A stretch of 64,000 bases of DNA. Origin: FEB-7 sp963698265 (GTDB taxonomy: Bacteria; Pseudomonadota; Gammaproteobacteria; Burkholderiales; Usitatibacteraceae). Position numbers and translations under genes: made by a program. Positions 1 to 8,614 of this stretch are shown here, in pieces. Location of the stretch: assembly GCA_963698265.1 (NCBI GenBank), contig CAVOQC010000004.1, positions 496,001 through 560,000 of the forward strand, read 5' to 3'. The stretch's first letter is position 1; the number at the start of each line of letters is the position of its first letter. The notes under the pieces were generated by a model, which searched no databases, was not told where the DNA came from, and saw nothing but the letters and a program-made list of their open reading frames with translations.

Positions 1-1
1 C

Positions 2-808
2 GTCGGGTTTGTGCGCGACATCGAGATCCGCAAGCGGGCCGAGCGGGAACTCCTGGAGATGAACGCCACGCTCGAGTCCCGCGTGCAGGAGCGCACCGCC
101 GAGCTCTCCGCGGTCAACCGCGAGCTTGAGTCGTTCTCCTACACCGTGGCCCACGACCTGCGCGCGCCGCTGCGGGCGATCGACGGGTTCTCGCAGGTGC
201 TCGAGGACGAACTCGCCTCCCGGCTCGCCCCGGAGGAGCGCGGCTTCCTCAAGCGCATCCGCGCCAACACCACCGTCATGGCGCAAATGATCGACGAACT
301 GCTCGACTTCTCCCGCATTGGCCGCGCGGAGCTGGGCCTGCGCTTGGTGGACCTGGACGGGCTCGCGCGCCTGGTGGCCGGCGAGATCTCGCCCGGCTAC
401 GCGAACGCGTCGGTGGCATTCGGGGACCTGCCCGTGGTCGCCGCCGACCCGACGCTCATGCGCCTGGTGTTCGTGAACCTGATGGACAACGCGCTCAAGT
501 TCTCCTCGCGCGTGGCGGAGCCGCGGGTGCGCGTGGAGGCCTCCACGGCGCCGGGCGAGGTCGTGGTGAGCATTTCCGACAACGGCGTCGGCTTCGACCC
601 CCAGTACGCCTCGAAGCTCTTCGGCGTCTTCCAGCGCCTGCATTCCCGCGAGGAGTTCGAGGGGACGGGTATCGGGCTCGCCACGGTAGCGCGCATCGTG
701 ACCCGCCACGGCGGGCGCATCTGGGCCGACTCCCGTCCGGGCGAGGGCGCGAGCTTCCACTTCACCGTCCCCGCGCGGTCCGGAGGGCTGGCACCGGAGC
801 GGCCGTGA
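2..808 (+). CDS. Sensor histidine kinase, 3' part (5' end outside window)
   Basis: The frame is already open at base 2 and reads through a PAS-type exit (GFVRDIEIRKRAERELLEMN), so the true start lies upstream and at least one sensory PAS domain is probably missing. Counting from the GTG at 11, a short coiled coil (residues ~15-40) leads into a HisKA domain with the phospho-accepting His48 in YTVAHDLRAPLRAIDGF. The HATPase_c domain shows the N box NLMDNALKF, G1 box SDNGVGFDP and G2 box GTGIGLATV. It should autophosphorylate on histidine and pass phosphate to a receiver, most likely the response regulator immediately downstream, whose open frame overlaps its stop codon. The arrangement resembles phytochrome/Rcp1-type pairs, but the sensed signal cannot be read here. 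Confidence 0.9.
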   Translation, partial: VGFVRDIEIRKRAERELLEMNATLESRVQERTAELSAVNRELESFSYTVAHDLRAPLRAIDGFSQVLEDELASRLAPEERGFLKRIRANTTVMAQMIDELLDFSRIGRAELGLRLVDLDGLARLVAGEISPGYANASVAFGDLPVVAADPTLMRLVFVNLMDNALKFSSRVAEPRVRVEASTAPGEVVVSISDNGVGFDPQYASKLFGVFQRLHSREEFEGTGIGLATVARIVTRHGGRIWADSRPGEGASFHFTVPARSGGLAPERP

Positions 809-912
809 GCGGCGAAGCAGGCCCGCGCGCGGTTGCAGACGTTACCGGTCACGACATGGAAGTGCTCGTCGTGACGGGGCATAATCGGCGCACTTTCGAG
901 GAGCAGATGGCG

Positions 913-1371
913 ATGGTCCGGGAAGAGGAAGTCGACGTCCTTCTCGTGGAGGACAACGCGAACGATGCCGAATTCGCCCTGCGCGCGCTGCGCAAGGCGA
1001 CGGTGACGCCGCGCGTGCTGCACGTGGACGACGGCGCCCGTGCGCTCGACTACCTGTTCTGCCAGGGCGAGTTCGCGCAGCGTTCCGTGCACGCCCGACC
1101 GAGCGTGGTGCTGCTCGATCTCAAGCTGCCCAAGATCGACGGGCTCGAAGTGCTGCGCCGGCTCAAGGAAGATCCGCGCACCCGCGACATCCCGGTGGTT
1201 GTGCTCACGTCCTCCAAGGAGCCGCGCGACATCGAGGCCTGCTACCAGAACCGCGCAAACAGCTACGTCGTGAAGCCCGTGAATTTCGAGGCCTTCACGC
1301 GGGCGATGGGCGAACTCGCCCGCTACTGGATGGAGATCAACCAGGCGCCCATGCCCGGCTCCGGCAGCTAG
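913..1371 (+). CDS. Single-domain response regulator (Rcp1-like receiver)
   Basis: A stand-alone CheY-like receiver of about 152 residues. The acidic pocket is in DVLLVEDNANDAEFALRAL, the phosphorylated Asp in VVLLDLKLPKIDGLEVL, the conserved Thr/Ser in VVLTSS and the Lys in YVVKPVNFE. No DNA-binding output domain follows, so it probably acts by protein contact. The frame stays open upstream to a GTG at 805 that overlaps the kinase stop, but GAGGAG at 898-903 is ideally placed for ATG 913 (ATG 907 is the next choice). The upstream residues look non-domain. Co-transcription with the kinase is likely. A second, truncated receiver of the same subfamily lies at 8125-8448. Confidence 0.85.
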   Translation: MVREEEVDVLLVEDNANDAEFALRALRKATVTPRVLHVDDGARALDYLFCQGEFAQRSVHARPSVVLLDLKLPKIDGLEVLRRLKEDPRTRDIPVVVLTSSKEPRDIEACYQNRANSYVVKPVNFEAFTRAMGELARYWMEINQAPMPGSGS

Positions 1372-1738
1372 TCCGGAGGAAGAGTGCCGGCGCAGGAAGC
1401 GCGCGGCGCGCAGTCGACCGATGCTGGACTGCGAGGGTTGCGTCGTGCCGCTACGACAGCCCGGGCAATGCGCACTCGCTCACCCTGTACTTCGTGAAGA
1501 CCGCGGCCAACCCCGGCGGCGGGAACTTGAGGCGCACCGCAGGGCAACACCCTTGCCGGAGGACTCCGACTCTGGGGGGATGGCCGGGGCGCGCATCGCC
1601 TGAAAACGCAGGCGGAATGGCCGCTTTCCGGTGGACGGCCCGGGAACCCCGGGGGGATACTTTCGGTCCCTGCAGGGCGCGACATTCCCCGCTGGCAGCG
1701 TGCCTTTTGGGAAATATCAATAAAATGATGAAGTTGCC
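1372..1738. other. Gene-free stretch before the lytic transglycosylase
   Basis: About 370 bases with no convincing coding frame; the short open frames here lack recognisable domains or ribosome sites. The last 60 bases become AT-rich. An imperfect inverted repeat, GTGCCTTTT near 1700 against AAGGCAC near 1753, flanks that AT-rich patch and overlaps the candidate promoter that follows. Confidence 0.4.
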
Positions 1739-1766
1739 TTGCGTTTTTGAGAAGGCACCTTAGAAT
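1739..1766 (+). promoter_or_regulatory. Candidate sigma-70 promoter of the transglycosylase gene
   Basis: TTGCGT at 1739-1744 and TAGAAT at 1761-1766 are separated by 16 bases. The predicted start of transcription would fall within a few bases of the ATG at 1773, so the message would be leaderless or nearly so. Inferred from base matches only. Confidence 0.4.
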
Positions 1767-1772
1767 AGACCC

Positions 1773-2393
1773 ATGGTCCTCCGGTCCACCGCTGCTTTCT
1801 TCGCCGTCGTTTCGCTGCTGGCCGCCTCCGGCGCGGCGCTGCCGGCGCGCGCGGACATCTTCTCCTTCAAGGACGAGCGGGGCGTGGTGCACTTCACCAA
1901 CATCCCGAGCCTGGACCGGCGCTACAAGCTCGTTCGCCGCGAAGCGGGCTCGGGGCCGGGACCTTCACGCGCATTCATGCCGACGGAGGCCGACATCCGG
2001 CGCTACCAGGCAATCGTGGAGAGCGCCTCGCGGCACCACGGCGTGGATACCGCGCTGGTGCACGCGGTCATTTCGGCCGAATCGGGCTACAACCCGAACG
2101 CGCTCTCGCGCAAGGGCGCCTCGGGGCTCATGCAGCTCATGCCCGATACCGCGCGCCGCTACGGGGTGCAGAACATCTTCGATCCGGTGGAGAACGTCCA
2201 CGGAGGAGTGCGCTACCTGAAGGACCTCCTCGCGATGTTCAATGGCGACATGCGGCTCGCCGTCGCCGGGTACAACGCGGGGGAGAATGCCGTGATCCGG
2301 GCGGGCAACCGCATCCCGCCGTACCCCGAGACGCAGAACTACGTCCCGAAGGTGATCGACTTCTACCACCGCTTCCGCGCGAGAAGCGGCTAG
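1773..2393 (+). CDS. Lytic transglycosylase (SLT domain) with DUF4124-like N-terminus
   Basis: 206 residues. A signal peptide (residues 1-27, cleavage near PARA-D) is followed by a DUF4124-like segment (IFSFKDERGVVHFTNIP). A Slt-type lysozyme-like domain runs from about residue 85 to the end. The catalytic Glu103 is in VISAESGYNPNA, followed by the family motifs GASGLMQLMPDTARRYGV and AVAGYNAGENAV. It should cleave peptidoglycan glycan strands in the periplasm with formation of 1,6-anhydromuramic acid. No ribosome site stands before ATG 1773, in keeping with the promoter lying directly upstream. It converges with the RND pump gene, leaving only 7 bases between the two stops. Confidence 0.9.
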   Translation: MVLRSTAAFFAVVSLLAASGAALPARADIFSFKDERGVVHFTNIPSLDRRYKLVRREAGSGPGPSRAFMPTEADIRRYQAIVESASRHHGVDTALVHAVISAESGYNPNALSRKGASGLMQLMPDTARRYGVQNIFDPVENVHGGVRYLKDLLAMFNGDMRLAVAGYNAGENAVIRAGNRIPPYPETQNYVPKVIDFYHRFRARSG

Positions 2394-2400
2394 CCGGCGC

Positions 2401-5400
2401 TCAGTCGGCCGCGGAAGGCGAACGTTCCCGGGCGGTCTTCGCCCGCTCGCGCTCCAGGCGCTGCTCGAAGGTCTCGTGGCGCTGGGCGGCCAGGGCGTAG
2501 GCTGTGGGGACCACGAAAAGCGTGAAGAGCGTCCCCACGAACATCCCTCCCACGATCACCCAGCCGATCTGCTGGCGGGATTCCGCGCCCGCGCCCGTGG
2601 CGAAAGCGAGCGGAAGCGCGCCCAGGATCATGGTTCCCGTGGTCATGAGGATGGGGCGAAGCCGCAGGGTGGCGGCCTCCAGGACCGCATCGTGGACCGA
2701 GCGGCCGGCCTCCTGGAGCTGGTTGGCGAACTCCACGATGAGGATGCCGTGCTTGGTGATGAGCCCGACCAGCGTCACCACCCCGATCTGGCTGTAGACG
2801 TTCCAGGTGCCGCCGGTGAGCATGAGCGCCCCGAAGGCCCCGGTCATCGAGAGCGGTACGGTAAGCATGATGACGAAGGGGTCCCGGAAGCTCTCGAACT
2901 GCGCCGCCAGCACGAGGTAGATGAACATGAGCGCGAGGACGATCACCAGAGTCGTCCCGCCCGCCGAGTCGCGGAATTCCCGTGACTGGCCGTTGAGGTC
3001 CGTGGCCACGCCCGGGAGCACGCGCTGCGAGGTCTTCTGCATGTAGTCGATGGCCTCGCCGAGGCTGTAGCCCGGCGCGAGGCTTGCCGAGACGGTGGCT
3101 GCGCGCAGCTTCTGGAAGTGGTTCAGGTTCTTGGGAGCGACGCCCTCGCTCACCGAGAGCAGGTTCGAGAGCTGGATCATCTCGCCGTCCCGGCCGCGCA
3201 CGTAGATGTCGTTGATGTCCCGGGGCGAGGTGCGGTCCGCGTCGGCCACCTGCACGATCACGTCGTATTGCTCGCCGTCGCGCTTGAAGCGCGTGACGAC
3301 GCGCCCGCCCAGGAGCGTCTCGAGGGTGCGGCCGACAGCGTCCACGGGCACGCCCACGTCCGCGAGCTTCTCGCGGTTGACTCCCACGCGCAGCTCCGGC
3401 TGGTTCAGGCGCAGGTCCGAATCGACCGAGATGAGGCCCGGGTTCTTGCGCGCCTCGTCCATGAGGCGCTCGACCATGGCCTGGAGCTCGTTCCACGGCG
3501 CCTGCGTCATGACCACGAACTGCAGCGGCGTGCCGCGGGAGCCGCCCAGCGAAGGCGGGCTCAGGGGAAAGGCGAAGACGCCCGGCAGGGACTGGAACTT
3601 CGGCATCAGGTCGCGCGCCACCTCCTGCTGGCTGCGCTCGCGCTCGCGCCAGGGCTTGAGTATCAGCACGGAGAAACCGGCATCGGGCGTGGGGTTGCCG
3701 GCGAGCGTGAAGTAGCGGCTGGTCTCGGGCAGCCCGCGGAAGATTTCCTCGATCCGCTCCATGTATTCGGCGGTGTAGGCGACCGTCGAGCCGACCGGCG
3801 CCGTGACCGGACCGAACAGCACGCCCCGGTCCTCGATGGGCGCGAGTTCCTGGCGCAGCTGCAGGAAGAGCGCAACACTTGCCGCGCCGAGTGCCAGCAT
3901 CACGGCGACCACGATGGCGCGGTGGTCGAGCGCGCGGACGAGGCCCGCGCGGTAAGCCCGATTGAGGCTGGCGAAGAAGCGCTCGGTCAGATTGAAGAGG
4001 CGCCCGTGGCGGGGCTCGTGCCGGAGAATCTGCGAGCACATCATCGGCGAGAGGGTCAGCGCCACCAGGCCCGAGACGACGACGGCGCCGGCGAGCGCCA
4101 GGGCGAACTCGGTGAACAGGCGCCCGGTGCGCCCGCTCGCGAAGGCGAGCGGCGCGTACACCGCCGCAAGCGTGAAGGTCATCGCGACGACGGCGAAGGC
4201 GATCTCGCGGGTCCCCTTGAGCGCGGCGTCCAGCTTCGACATGCCGCCTTCCAGGTAGCGGTAGATGTTCTCGAGCACCACGATGGCGTCGTCGACCACC
4301 ATGCCGACCGCCAGCACCATGGCGAGAAGCGTGAGCGTGTTGATGGAGAAGCCCGCTCCGTAGAGCAGCACGCCCGCGCCGATGAGCGAGACCGGGATCG
4401 TCACCAGGGGTATCAGCGTCGCGCGCACGTTGCGCAGGAAGACGAAGATCACCAGCGCCACGAGTGCTACGGCCTCGAGGATCGTGAAGAACACGGCGCG
4501 CATCGACTCCTCGATGAAGACCGACGAGTCGAACGACAGGGCGAGCTGCATCCCTTCGGGCAAGGTCTTGGAAATCAGGTCGATCTCGTCGCGCGCGGCG
4601 CGCGCGAGGTCGAGGGCGTTCGCGGTCGACTGCCGGATGACGCCCAGCGAAACCGACGGATTGCCGTTGAAGCGGGTGATGATGCGCTCGGAAGCCGGGG
4701 CGAGCGTCACCTTCGCCACGTCGCGCAGGCGCACGAGGTTGCCGCCCGAATCGCGCACGACGATGGCGCCGAACTGCTCGGGCGTGGCGAGGTCGGTCTG
4801 GGAGAGCACGGAGAACTCGCGCGCCCGCGACTCGATGCGCCCCGCGGGAATCTCCACGTTCTGCCGGCGGATGGCGGCCTCGACGTCCTGCGGGGTGAGG
4901 CGGTAGGCGGCGAGCTTCGCGCGGTCGATCCAGATCCGCATCGAGGGCTGGCGCTCGCCGAACACGCGCACGTCGGCGATGCCGGGGAGCGTCTGCAGGC
5001 GCGGGCGGATCTTGCGCGAGGCGAAGTCCGAGACGTCCAGCCGCGAGTGCCGGTCGCTCGTGAACCCGATCCACATGATCGGCCACGCGTCGGCCTCCGT
5101 CTTGGAGATGACCGGCTCCTCGATGTCCAAGGGCAGCCGGCCGCGCACGCGGGCGACCTTGTCGCGCACGTCGGCGGCGGCGGCGTCGGAGTCCCGGGAG
5201 AGCGTGAAGCGGATGGTGATGTCGCTGCGCTCGGTCCGCGATACCGACGAGATCACGTCCACGCCCTCGATGCCGGAGAGCGAATCTTCCAGCACGTTGG
5301 TGACCTGGGACTCCATCACGTCGGAAGAGGCGCCACGATAATCGGTGCGCACGCTCACGATCGGCTCGTCGATCTTGGGGTATTCGCGCACCGCGAGGCG

Positions 5401-5490
5401 CGAGTAGGAAATGATGCCCACCAGCAGGATGGCGAGCGAAAGCACCGACGCGAAGACGGGGCGCTTGATGCAGATTTCGGGCAGCGTCAT
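2401..5490 (-). CDS. RND family efflux transporter permease (HAE1/AcrB-like)
   Basis: 1029 residues, the usual size of an inner-membrane RND pump. TM1 begins at PVFASVLSLAILLVGIISYS. Two large periplasmic loops separate the two six-helix halves. The TM4 proton-relay pair is Asp400-Asp401 in AVGMVVDDAIVVLENIY, matching AcrB D407/D408. The second half carries SMTGAFGALMLTGG and LVGLITKHGILIVEFANQL. It exports hydrophobic compounds by proton antiport as part of a tripartite pump. The partner membrane fusion protein lies 25 bases upstream in the same operon, but no outer-membrane channel is encoded nearby, so a TolC/OprM-type protein from elsewhere is probably used. Substrates cannot be predicted. 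Confidence 0.95.
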   Translation of the reverse strand: MTLPEICIKRPVFASVLSLAILLVGIISYSRLAVREYPKIDEPIVSVRTDYRGASSDVMESQVTNVLEDSLSGIEGVDVISSVSRTERSDITIRFTLSRDSDAAAADVRDKVARVRGRLPLDIEEPVISKTEADAWPIMWIGFTSDRHSRLDVSDFASRKIRPRLQTLPGIADVRVFGERQPSMRIWIDRAKLAAYRLTPQDVEAAIRRQNVEIPAGRIESRAREFSVLSQTDLATPEQFGAIVVRDSGGNLVRLRDVAKVTLAPASERIITRFNGNPSVSLGVIRQSTANALDLARAARDEIDLISKTLPEGMQLALSFDSSVFIEESMRAVFFTILEAVALVALVIFVFLRNVRATLIPLVTIPVSLIGAGVLLYGAGFSINTLTLLAMVLAVGMVVDDAIVVLENIYRYLEGGMSKLDAALKGTREIAFAVVAMTFTLAAVYAPLAFASGRTGRLFTEFALALAGAVVVSGLVALTLSPMMCSQILRHEPRHGRLFNLTERFFASLNRAYRAGLVRALDHRAIVVAVMLALGAASVALFLQLRQELAPIEDRGVLFGPVTAPVGSTVAYTAEYMERIEEIFRGLPETSRYFTLAGNPTPDAGFSVLILKPWRERERSQQEVARDLMPKFQSLPGVFAFPLSPPSLGGSRGTPLQFVVMTQAPWNELQAMVERLMDEARKNPGLISVDSDLRLNQPELRVGVNREKLADVGVPVDAVGRTLETLLGGRVVTRFKRDGEQYDVIVQVADADRTSPRDINDIYVRGRDGEMIQLSNLLSVSEGVAPKNLNHFQKLRAATVSASLAPGYSLGEAIDYMQKTSQRVLPGVATDLNGQSREFRDSAGGTTLVIVLALMFIYLVLAAQFESFRDPFVIMLTVPLSMTGAFGALMLTGGTWNVYSQIGVVTLVGLITKHGILIVEFANQLQEAGRSVHDAVLEAATLRLRPILMTTGTMILGALPLAFATGAGAESRQQIGWVIVGGMFVGTLFTLFVVPTAYALAAQRHETFEQRLERERAKTARERSPSAAD

Positions 5491-5515
5491 GGCCGGGGCG
5501 CTCGCGCAGGCGCGC

Positions 5516-6658
5516 TCAGCTGCGGCCCTTGGGGGCCGGGTCAGCCTCGGCCTTGCCCACCGGCGCGGGAGCGGCGGGGTCGCCGGCCACGCGCACGGCC
5601 ACGCCCTCGCGCAGCTTGATGTGGCCGTCGGTCACGACGCGGTCGGTCGCGGAAAGGCCCGAGGCGATCTCGACCTTCCCGTCGGTGCGCATCCCCGTTT
5701 CCACCTTGCGGCGCTCGGCACGCCCCGCGACGATACGATAGACGAACCGGTCCTCGCCCACCGTGAAGACGGACTCCTCGGGGACGACGAGGCTGTCGAC
5801 GACCTCGGCGGTGAGCAGGCGCACGCGGGCGAACATGCCGGGGCGCAGGCGCGCACGGGGGTTGGGAACCCGGGCGCGGATAACCAGCGCGCGTCCGTTT
5901 GCGTCGAGCAGCGGATTGATCGCGTACACGCGGCCCTCGAACGACTGCTCGGGCAGCGCGTCCAGGGTGATCTGCAGGGACTGGCCGTCGCGGACGTCGC
6001 GGTGGCTCACCTCGGGGACGCGGAAGTCGACCTTGAGCGGATCGGTCTTCTCCAGGTTCACGACGTCCTGCCCCTCCTTCACATAGTCGCCGGGGCTCAC
6101 CTGGCGCAGGCCGATGAAGCCGTCGAACGGCGCACGGAGCTGGGTCTTCGCCAGGCGCGCGCGCGCGAGTTGCGCCTCGGCCTGCGCGACGCGCAGGTGG
6201 TTCTCGGCCTCGTCGATCGCCTGGATCGAGATGAAGCCCTTGTCGCGCAGTTCGAGGGAGCGCTCGTGCTTGGATTTCGACAGCGCCAGGTTCGCCTCGG
6301 CGCGGGCGAGCTCCGCGCGCTGGACCGAATCGTCGAGCGAGAGCAGCACGGCGCCCGCCTCGACCCTTTCTCCTTCCCGAAAGCCGATGGCGGCCACCCG
6401 ACCCGGCACTTCGGGGCGCACCACGACGGTCTCGTCCGAGCGCAGGCTGCCCACGGTGGTGATGGAACGCGGCAGCCTTTCGACTCGGACGGCGGCCGCC
6501 TCCACGAGGACTTCGGCGGGGGCGCCGCCGGCTTTCGCCGGCGAGGAGCGCGCGGCGGGCGCGCTACCGGGCGTGGCGGTGCGCGTCCCGGCCCAATAGG
6601 AAAGGGTTCCCACGGCCACGAGGGCGAGTGAACCCACAACGAAGGGAAGCATGCGCAT
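5516..6658 (-). CDS. RND efflux membrane fusion protein (periplasmic adaptor)
   Basis: About 380 residues, first gene of the pump operon. The N-terminal membrane anchor is MLPFVVGSLALVAVGTLSYWAG. Then come the split lipoyl/barrel-sandwich domain (VRPEVPGRVAAIGFREGERVE and ... LRAPFDGFIGLRQVSPGDYV), an alpha-helical hairpin between them (about residues 105-165) and a beta-barrel/MP domain to the end. It bridges the RND pump to an outer-membrane channel. ATG 6658 was chosen because it puts the hydrophobic anchor at the N-terminus; a TTG at 6700 would add 14 unlikely residues, and ATG 6652 is equally possible. None has a strong ribosome site. Confidence 0.92.
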   Translation of the reverse strand: MRMLPFVVGSLALVAVGTLSYWAGTRTATPGSAPAARSSPAKAGGAPAEVLVEAAAVRVERLPRSITTVGSLRSDETVVVRPEVPGRVAAIGFREGERVEAGAVLLSLDDSVQRAELARAEANLALSKSKHERSLELRDKGFISIQAIDEAENHLRVAQAEAQLARARLAKTQLRAPFDGFIGLRQVSPGDYVKEGQDVVNLEKTDPLKVDFRVPEVSHRDVRDGQSLQITLDALPEQSFEGRVYAINPLLDANGRALVIRARVPNPRARLRPGMFARVRLLTAEVVDSLVVPEESVFTVGEDRFVYRIVAGRAERRKVETGMRTDGKVEIASGLSATDRVVTDGHIKLREGVAVRVAGDPAAPAPVGKAEADPAPKGRS

Positions 6659-6816
6659 GGTCGGGTTGCCCGGGGGCGTCCGGGCCGCGTGTTTCGGCAA
6701 GCGCGTGATTATGAACCAAATCCCTTGCCGTCCCCTAAAGGCGGCGCAGAAGGGACCTGGATCGGTTCTCGGGAAATGCCGGGGAGTCGCGGCCCTCGCG
6801 GGCCTCGGTCGGCGTG

Positions 6817-7029
6817 CTAGGCGGGGATGTCGGGGACCAGCTGGCGCTGCAGCATGAAGATCTGATCCTTCAGCATGAGCTTGCGTTTCTTGAGCCGCTT
6901 CAGCTGCAGTTCGTCGTGGAGGGGATTGAGTTCGAGAGCTTCGATTGCGCGGTCGAGATCACGGTGCTCGAGGTTCAACTCGCCGATGCGCCGCTTTATC
7001 TCTTCGGCATTCTCCGCGATGGTCACCAT
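6817..7029 (-). CDS. YdcH-like small protein (DUF465)
   Basis: 70 residues, highly charged and helical: an N-terminal EEIKRRIGELNLEHRDLDRA and a C-terminal LKRLKKRKLMLKDQIFMLQ. This is the pattern of the YdcH/DUF465 family of small cytoplasmic coiled-coil proteins, whose function is not established. The start is fixed by GGAGG nine bases before ATG 7029; the open frame continues upstream to 7104 without support. It is divergent from the HD-domain gene. Confidence 0.85.
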   Translation of the reverse strand: MVTIAENAEEIKRRIGELNLEHRDLDRAIEALELNPLHDELQLKRLKKRKLMLKDQIFMLQRQLVPDIPA

Positions 7030-7203
7030 GTTTCTGTTCCTCCGAAGATGTCCCGGAAACCTTACTCCCAAGCCCTGCGGTTGGCTAGTCTTGACAGGCC
7101 GCAAGGATCGCTTGCCCGTGCGTGGCTTTCCCCGGAGAATGGCCGGAGCGCCTTGCAGTCAAAGGCAACAAAAACAAGATGTTGCGTCAAGGAGGAGCGC
7201 ACG

Positions 7204-8124
7204 ATGTCATTTCGCCGCAACGATTTCGACGTGAGCAACCGGGTCAACACGACCGACCCCGTGAGCGTGAAGCTCGAGGTCTCCCGCATCCACCAGTCGC
7301 TCCACGCGCAGGCGGGAATACCGGCGTTCGCCCGGGCCTTCGACGACGTGACGGCCCTCTACCGGGGAGAGCATCCCGGCTTCGAGAAGTGCGACACGGC
7401 CTACCACGACCTGCAGCACGTGCTCGAGGTGTCCCTCGCCATGGCGCGGCTCCTCGACGGCTACGAACGCTCCCGCGCCGACGGTCCGGCACTGGGCGAT
7501 CGCCTCTTCCAGCTCGGCATCGTCTGCGCGCTCTTCCACGACATGGGCTACCTGCGTCGCCGGGGCGATCGCCGCCACCGTCGCGGCGCCGAGTACACGC
7601 GCATCCACGTCTCGCGCGGCGCGCGCTTCCTGCGCGACTACCTTCCCGGCATCGGCCTGGGGGAGTTCGCGTCCGTGGCGGGGCCCGTGCTCCATTTCAC
7701 CGGATACGAGCGGACGGTCGCCTCCATCCGCCTTCCGCATCCCCGGTTTCGCCTGCTCGGCAGCCTCCTCGGATCGGCGGACATCATCGCGCAGATGTCG
7801 GACCGCTGCTACCTCGAGAAATGCCACGACCGCCTGTACCCGGAGTTCGTCGACGGCGGCATCGCGCGGCGCGTGACGGGCGAGGGCGAGGTGACCGTCT
7901 TCGCCTCGGCGGAGGACCTCATCCGCAAGACCCCCGGATTCTTCGTCACCGCCACCAGGCGGCTCGACCACGATCTCGGAGCCGCCTGGCAGTACGCGGG
8001 TGAGCATTTCGGAGGCGCCAACCTCTACATGGAGGCGGTGCGGCGCAACGTGCGCTTCGCCGAGCGACTGCAGGAGGGCGACTCGATCGTGCTGCGCAGG
8101 GTTCCGCCGGTCACCGTCAACTGA
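7204..8124 (+). CDS. HD-domain phosphohydrolase-like protein
   Basis: 306 residues. An HD-type metal-binding core is visible: YHDLQHVLEVSLAMARLL supplies the first His/Asp set, FHDMGYLRRRGDRRHR the HD doublet, and IHVSRGARFLRDYL with VLHFTGYE later helices. The spacing resembles cyclic-nucleotide phosphodiesterase/HD families. The substrate is unknown, but a nucleotide or second-messenger hydrolase is the natural guess. The strong site AAGGAGGAG at 7191-7199 fixes ATG 7204. The reading frame stops at TGA 8122-8124, and the very next codons in the same frame encode most of a receiver domain (8125-8448), so the gene may once have encoded an HD-receiver fusion, or it abuts the scar of a lost regulator. 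Confidence 0.8.
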   Translation: MSFRRNDFDVSNRVNTTDPVSVKLEVSRIHQSLHAQAGIPAFARAFDDVTALYRGEHPGFEKCDTAYHDLQHVLEVSLAMARLLDGYERSRADGPALGDRLFQLGIVCALFHDMGYLRRRGDRRHRRGAEYTRIHVSRGARFLRDYLPGIGLGEFASVAGPVLHFTGYERTVASIRLPHPRFRLLGSLLGSADIIAQMSDRCYLEKCHDRLYPEFVDGGIARRVTGEGEVTVFASAEDLIRKTPGFFVTATRRLDHDLGAAWQYAGEHFGGANLYMEAVRRNVRFAERLQEGDSIVLRRVPPVTVN

Positions 8125-8448
8125 CGCCTCGCGCGCGACGGCGAGGAGGCGCTCGCCTGGATCCCGCGCTGGGAGGCGGGAGAGCCGCGCTCCCTGGTGA
8201 TCCTCCACGACGTGAACATGCCCCGGATCGGCGGCCTGGAGGTGCTGCGGCAACTGAAGGCGCACCCCGACCTGCGCTCGATACCGGTGGTGATGCTCAC
8301 CACATCGGAAGTGGCCGAGGACGTGCGCGCGGCCTACCGGAACGGCGCCAATTCCTACATCGTGAAGCCCGTGGATTTCGACCGCTTCCTGCTCGTGACC
8401 GAGCAGATCGAGACCCACTGGATCGCGCTCAACACGCCACCGGAATGA
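8125..8448 (+). pseudogene. Receiver-domain remnant lacking its N-terminus
   Basis: In the same frame as the HD protein and directly after its TGA, the sequence reads LARDGEEALAWI, then VILHDVNMPRIGGLEVLRQL, VVMLTTSE and NSYIVKPVDFDRF to a stop at 8448. This covers beta-3 with the phosphorylatable Asp, the Thr, and the Lys of a CheY-like fold. Beta-1 and the acidic pair that binds magnesium are absent, and the usual LLD before the Asp is ILHD. A GTG at 8197 could start an 83-residue product, but it would lack half the domain. Either a nonsense mutation split a fusion or the 5' half of a response regulator was deleted. Its closest relative in the window is the regulator at 913-1371. Confidence 0.65.
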
Positions 8449-8467
8449 GCGGCGCGGCACGGGCGGT

Positions 8468-8543
8468 TGGCGCCCCGAAGACGAATCGAACGTCCGACCT
8501 GCCCCTTAGGAGGGGGCTGCTCTATCCACTGAGCTACCGGGGC
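8468..8543 (-). tRNA. tRNA-Arg (anticodon CCU)
   Basis: 76 bases folding as a full cloverleaf on the minus strand. The acceptor is GCCCCGG paired with TCGGGGC (one G-U pair), discriminator G and an encoded CCA. The D arm is GCTC/GAGC, the anticodon arm GCCCC-CTCCTAA-GGGGC with anticodon CCT, and the T arm GGACG-TTCGATT-CGTCT. It reads AGG codons. Confidence 0.97.
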
Positions 8544-8614
8544 GCTGCCGGGCGGATTATCGCACGCGGGTCGCGAGCGGCCGGAGCCGGCGAACGGGCC
8601 GGGAAGCGCGCCGC

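Noticed and set aside
3118..5619. An 833-residue plus-strand frame opposite the RND pump
   Set aside because: Mirror of the RND coding sequence; composition is His/Asp/Arg-rich without a fold, and the pump frame has all family motifs.
7091..7096. Perfect TTGACA upstream of the HD-domain gene as a promoter -35
   Set aside because: No acceptable -10 hexamer lies 15-19 bases downstream on the plus strand.
8468..8543. tRNA-Arg as an attachment site for a genomic island
   Set aside because: No integrase, no second copy of the tRNA 3' end and no foreign-looking gene block on either side were found in the window.
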